From an uncultured Prevotella sp. (GTDB lineage: Bacteria; Bacteroidota; Bacteroidia; Bacteroidales; Bacteroidaceae), in the NCBI GenBank assembly GCA_947072805.1, contig CAMTJK010000060.1:1-14329 (forward strand): a stretch of DNA of 14,329 nt, read 5' to 3'. A program made the translations under genes and the position numbers. Below are positions 14,061 through 14,329 of this stretch, one piece after another (position 1 is the first letter of the stretch; the number at the start of each line of letters is the position of its first letter). The notes beneath the pieces are model-generated. The model ran no database searches and was not told where the DNA came from. It saw nothing but the letters and a program-made list of their open reading frames with translations.

Positions 14061-14099
14061 GTAACTATTCAGCTGCATAGGTATTAGCTGAATAGTTAC
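14061..14099. repeat. Perfect 14-bp inverted repeat with 11-base loop
   Basis: GTAACTATTCAGCT (14061-14074) and AGCTGAATAGTTAC (14086-14099) are exact reverse complements around the loop at 14075-14085. A word matching the first arm at 10 of 12 positions, GTAGCTACTCAG, lies 60 bases upstream at 14001-14012. There is no U tract on either side, so this is not a standard terminator. It may be a member of a dispersed palindromic repeat family or a protein-binding or recombination site. Confidence 0.7.
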
Positions 14100-14272
14100 G
14101 GAGTTTGTAACTGCACCTAAAAAGAGTTAATTTGTAAAGATATTTGGTCGAATTTAACATTTTTAAATCCGGCATTCTAGGTGTAAATTTTTGTTAATCA
14201 AAGTGGGTCAAATTATGCTCCCGACGGGTCGAAAAACCGTTACGTACGTGAGCTCATTGCGATATAGCTTTT

Positions 14273-14329
14273 ACGGCATCGCCATTTCGATGAAATCGCA
14301 ATGCGATTTCGACGATATCGCGATGCCGT
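14273..14329. repeat. 57-bp imperfect palindrome at the window edge
   Basis: Centred on base 14301, the pairs are: ACGGCATCGC (14273-14282) with GCGATGCCGT (14320-14329), exact over 10 bp; 14284-14285 with 14317-14318; 14287-14289 with 14313-14315; and GAAATCGCA (14292-14300) with TGCGATTTC (14302-14310), exact over 9 bp. This gives 24 Watson-Crick pairs of 28 possible. The sequence stops at the last base of the outer arm, so the palindrome may extend further. A GCGATAT at 14259-14265 also complements ATATCGC inside the right arm. Confidence 0.65.

Larger units (their letters stand above)
13909..14329. other. Right-edge non-coding region rich in dyad symmetry
   Basis: There is no credible gene in these 421 bases. 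The content is AT-rich up to about 14200 and then richer in CGAT/ATCG tetramers. Four structures are described separately: a terminator-like structure with T10, an 11-bp inverted repeat around it, a perfect 14-bp inverted repeat, and a 57-bp palindrome reaching the last base. Three short related words (GGTCGAATT 14146, GGTCAAATT 14206, GGTCGAAAA 14227) also occur. The density of symmetry suggests one or more dispersed repeats or the border of an element continuing to the right. Confidence 0.55.

Overview
The window looks like chromosomal DNA from a member of the Bacteroidota, most likely Bacteroidales and plausibly a Prevotella-type organism. The support is the protein families (secreted bleomycin-hydrolase-type C1 peptidase, GH2 beta-galactosidase with Bacteroidetes-style C-terminal domains, OmpA-domain barrel protein), the general lack of Shine-Dalgarno sequences, and promoters of the Bacteroidetes type (TTTG, about 20 bases, TAnnTTTG). 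The genus is inferred only. I see no transposase, integrase, CRISPR array, rRNA or tRNA.

Layout, left to right. Positions 1-395 hold no convincing gene and end in a likely promoter. Positions 396-4909 hold four plus-strand genes: a MATE efflux transporter, a Nudix hydrolase of the ADP-ribose pyrophosphatase type, an exported C1B cysteine peptidase, and a cytoplasmic TPR protein. Positions 5045-5076 hold a near-consensus promoter flanked by a 9-bp inverted repeat. It leads a tight three-gene run (5120-9287): a hexapeptide-repeat acyltransferase, a family 4-type glycosyltransferase, and an exported GH2 glycosidase.

Positions 9288-9869 separate this run from a convergent minus-strand gene. The gap holds a long 17-bp stem-loop, a small minus-strand ORF of 37 codons with an unusually good Shine-Dalgarno, and a 28-bp-period tandem repeat that duplicates the stop-codon end of the next gene. 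Positions 9870-11015 (minus) encode an outer-membrane beta-barrel/OmpA-domain protein. It diverges from cobU-cobT-cobS (11391-13908), three enzymes of cobalamin nucleotide-loop assembly, and each side has its own promoter in the 375-bp gap.

The last 420 bases (13909-14329) have no gene but are dense in dyad symmetry: a terminator-like structure with a T10 run, an 11-bp inverted repeat, a perfect 14-bp inverted repeat with an 11-base loop, and a 57-bp imperfect palindrome that runs into the window edge.

How the genes work together: CobU activates (adenosyl)cobinamide to the GDP form, CobT makes alpha-ribazole phosphate, and CobS joins the two. The usual phosphatase CobC is not in the window. 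The acyltransferase and glycosyltransferase suggest surface glycan or glycoconjugate synthesis, but their co-transcription with a secreted beta-galactosidase-like enzyme is unexplained. I did not find a clearly new defence or mobile system. The best leads are the right-edge repeat cluster, the small ORF, and the dyad over the 5045 promoter.
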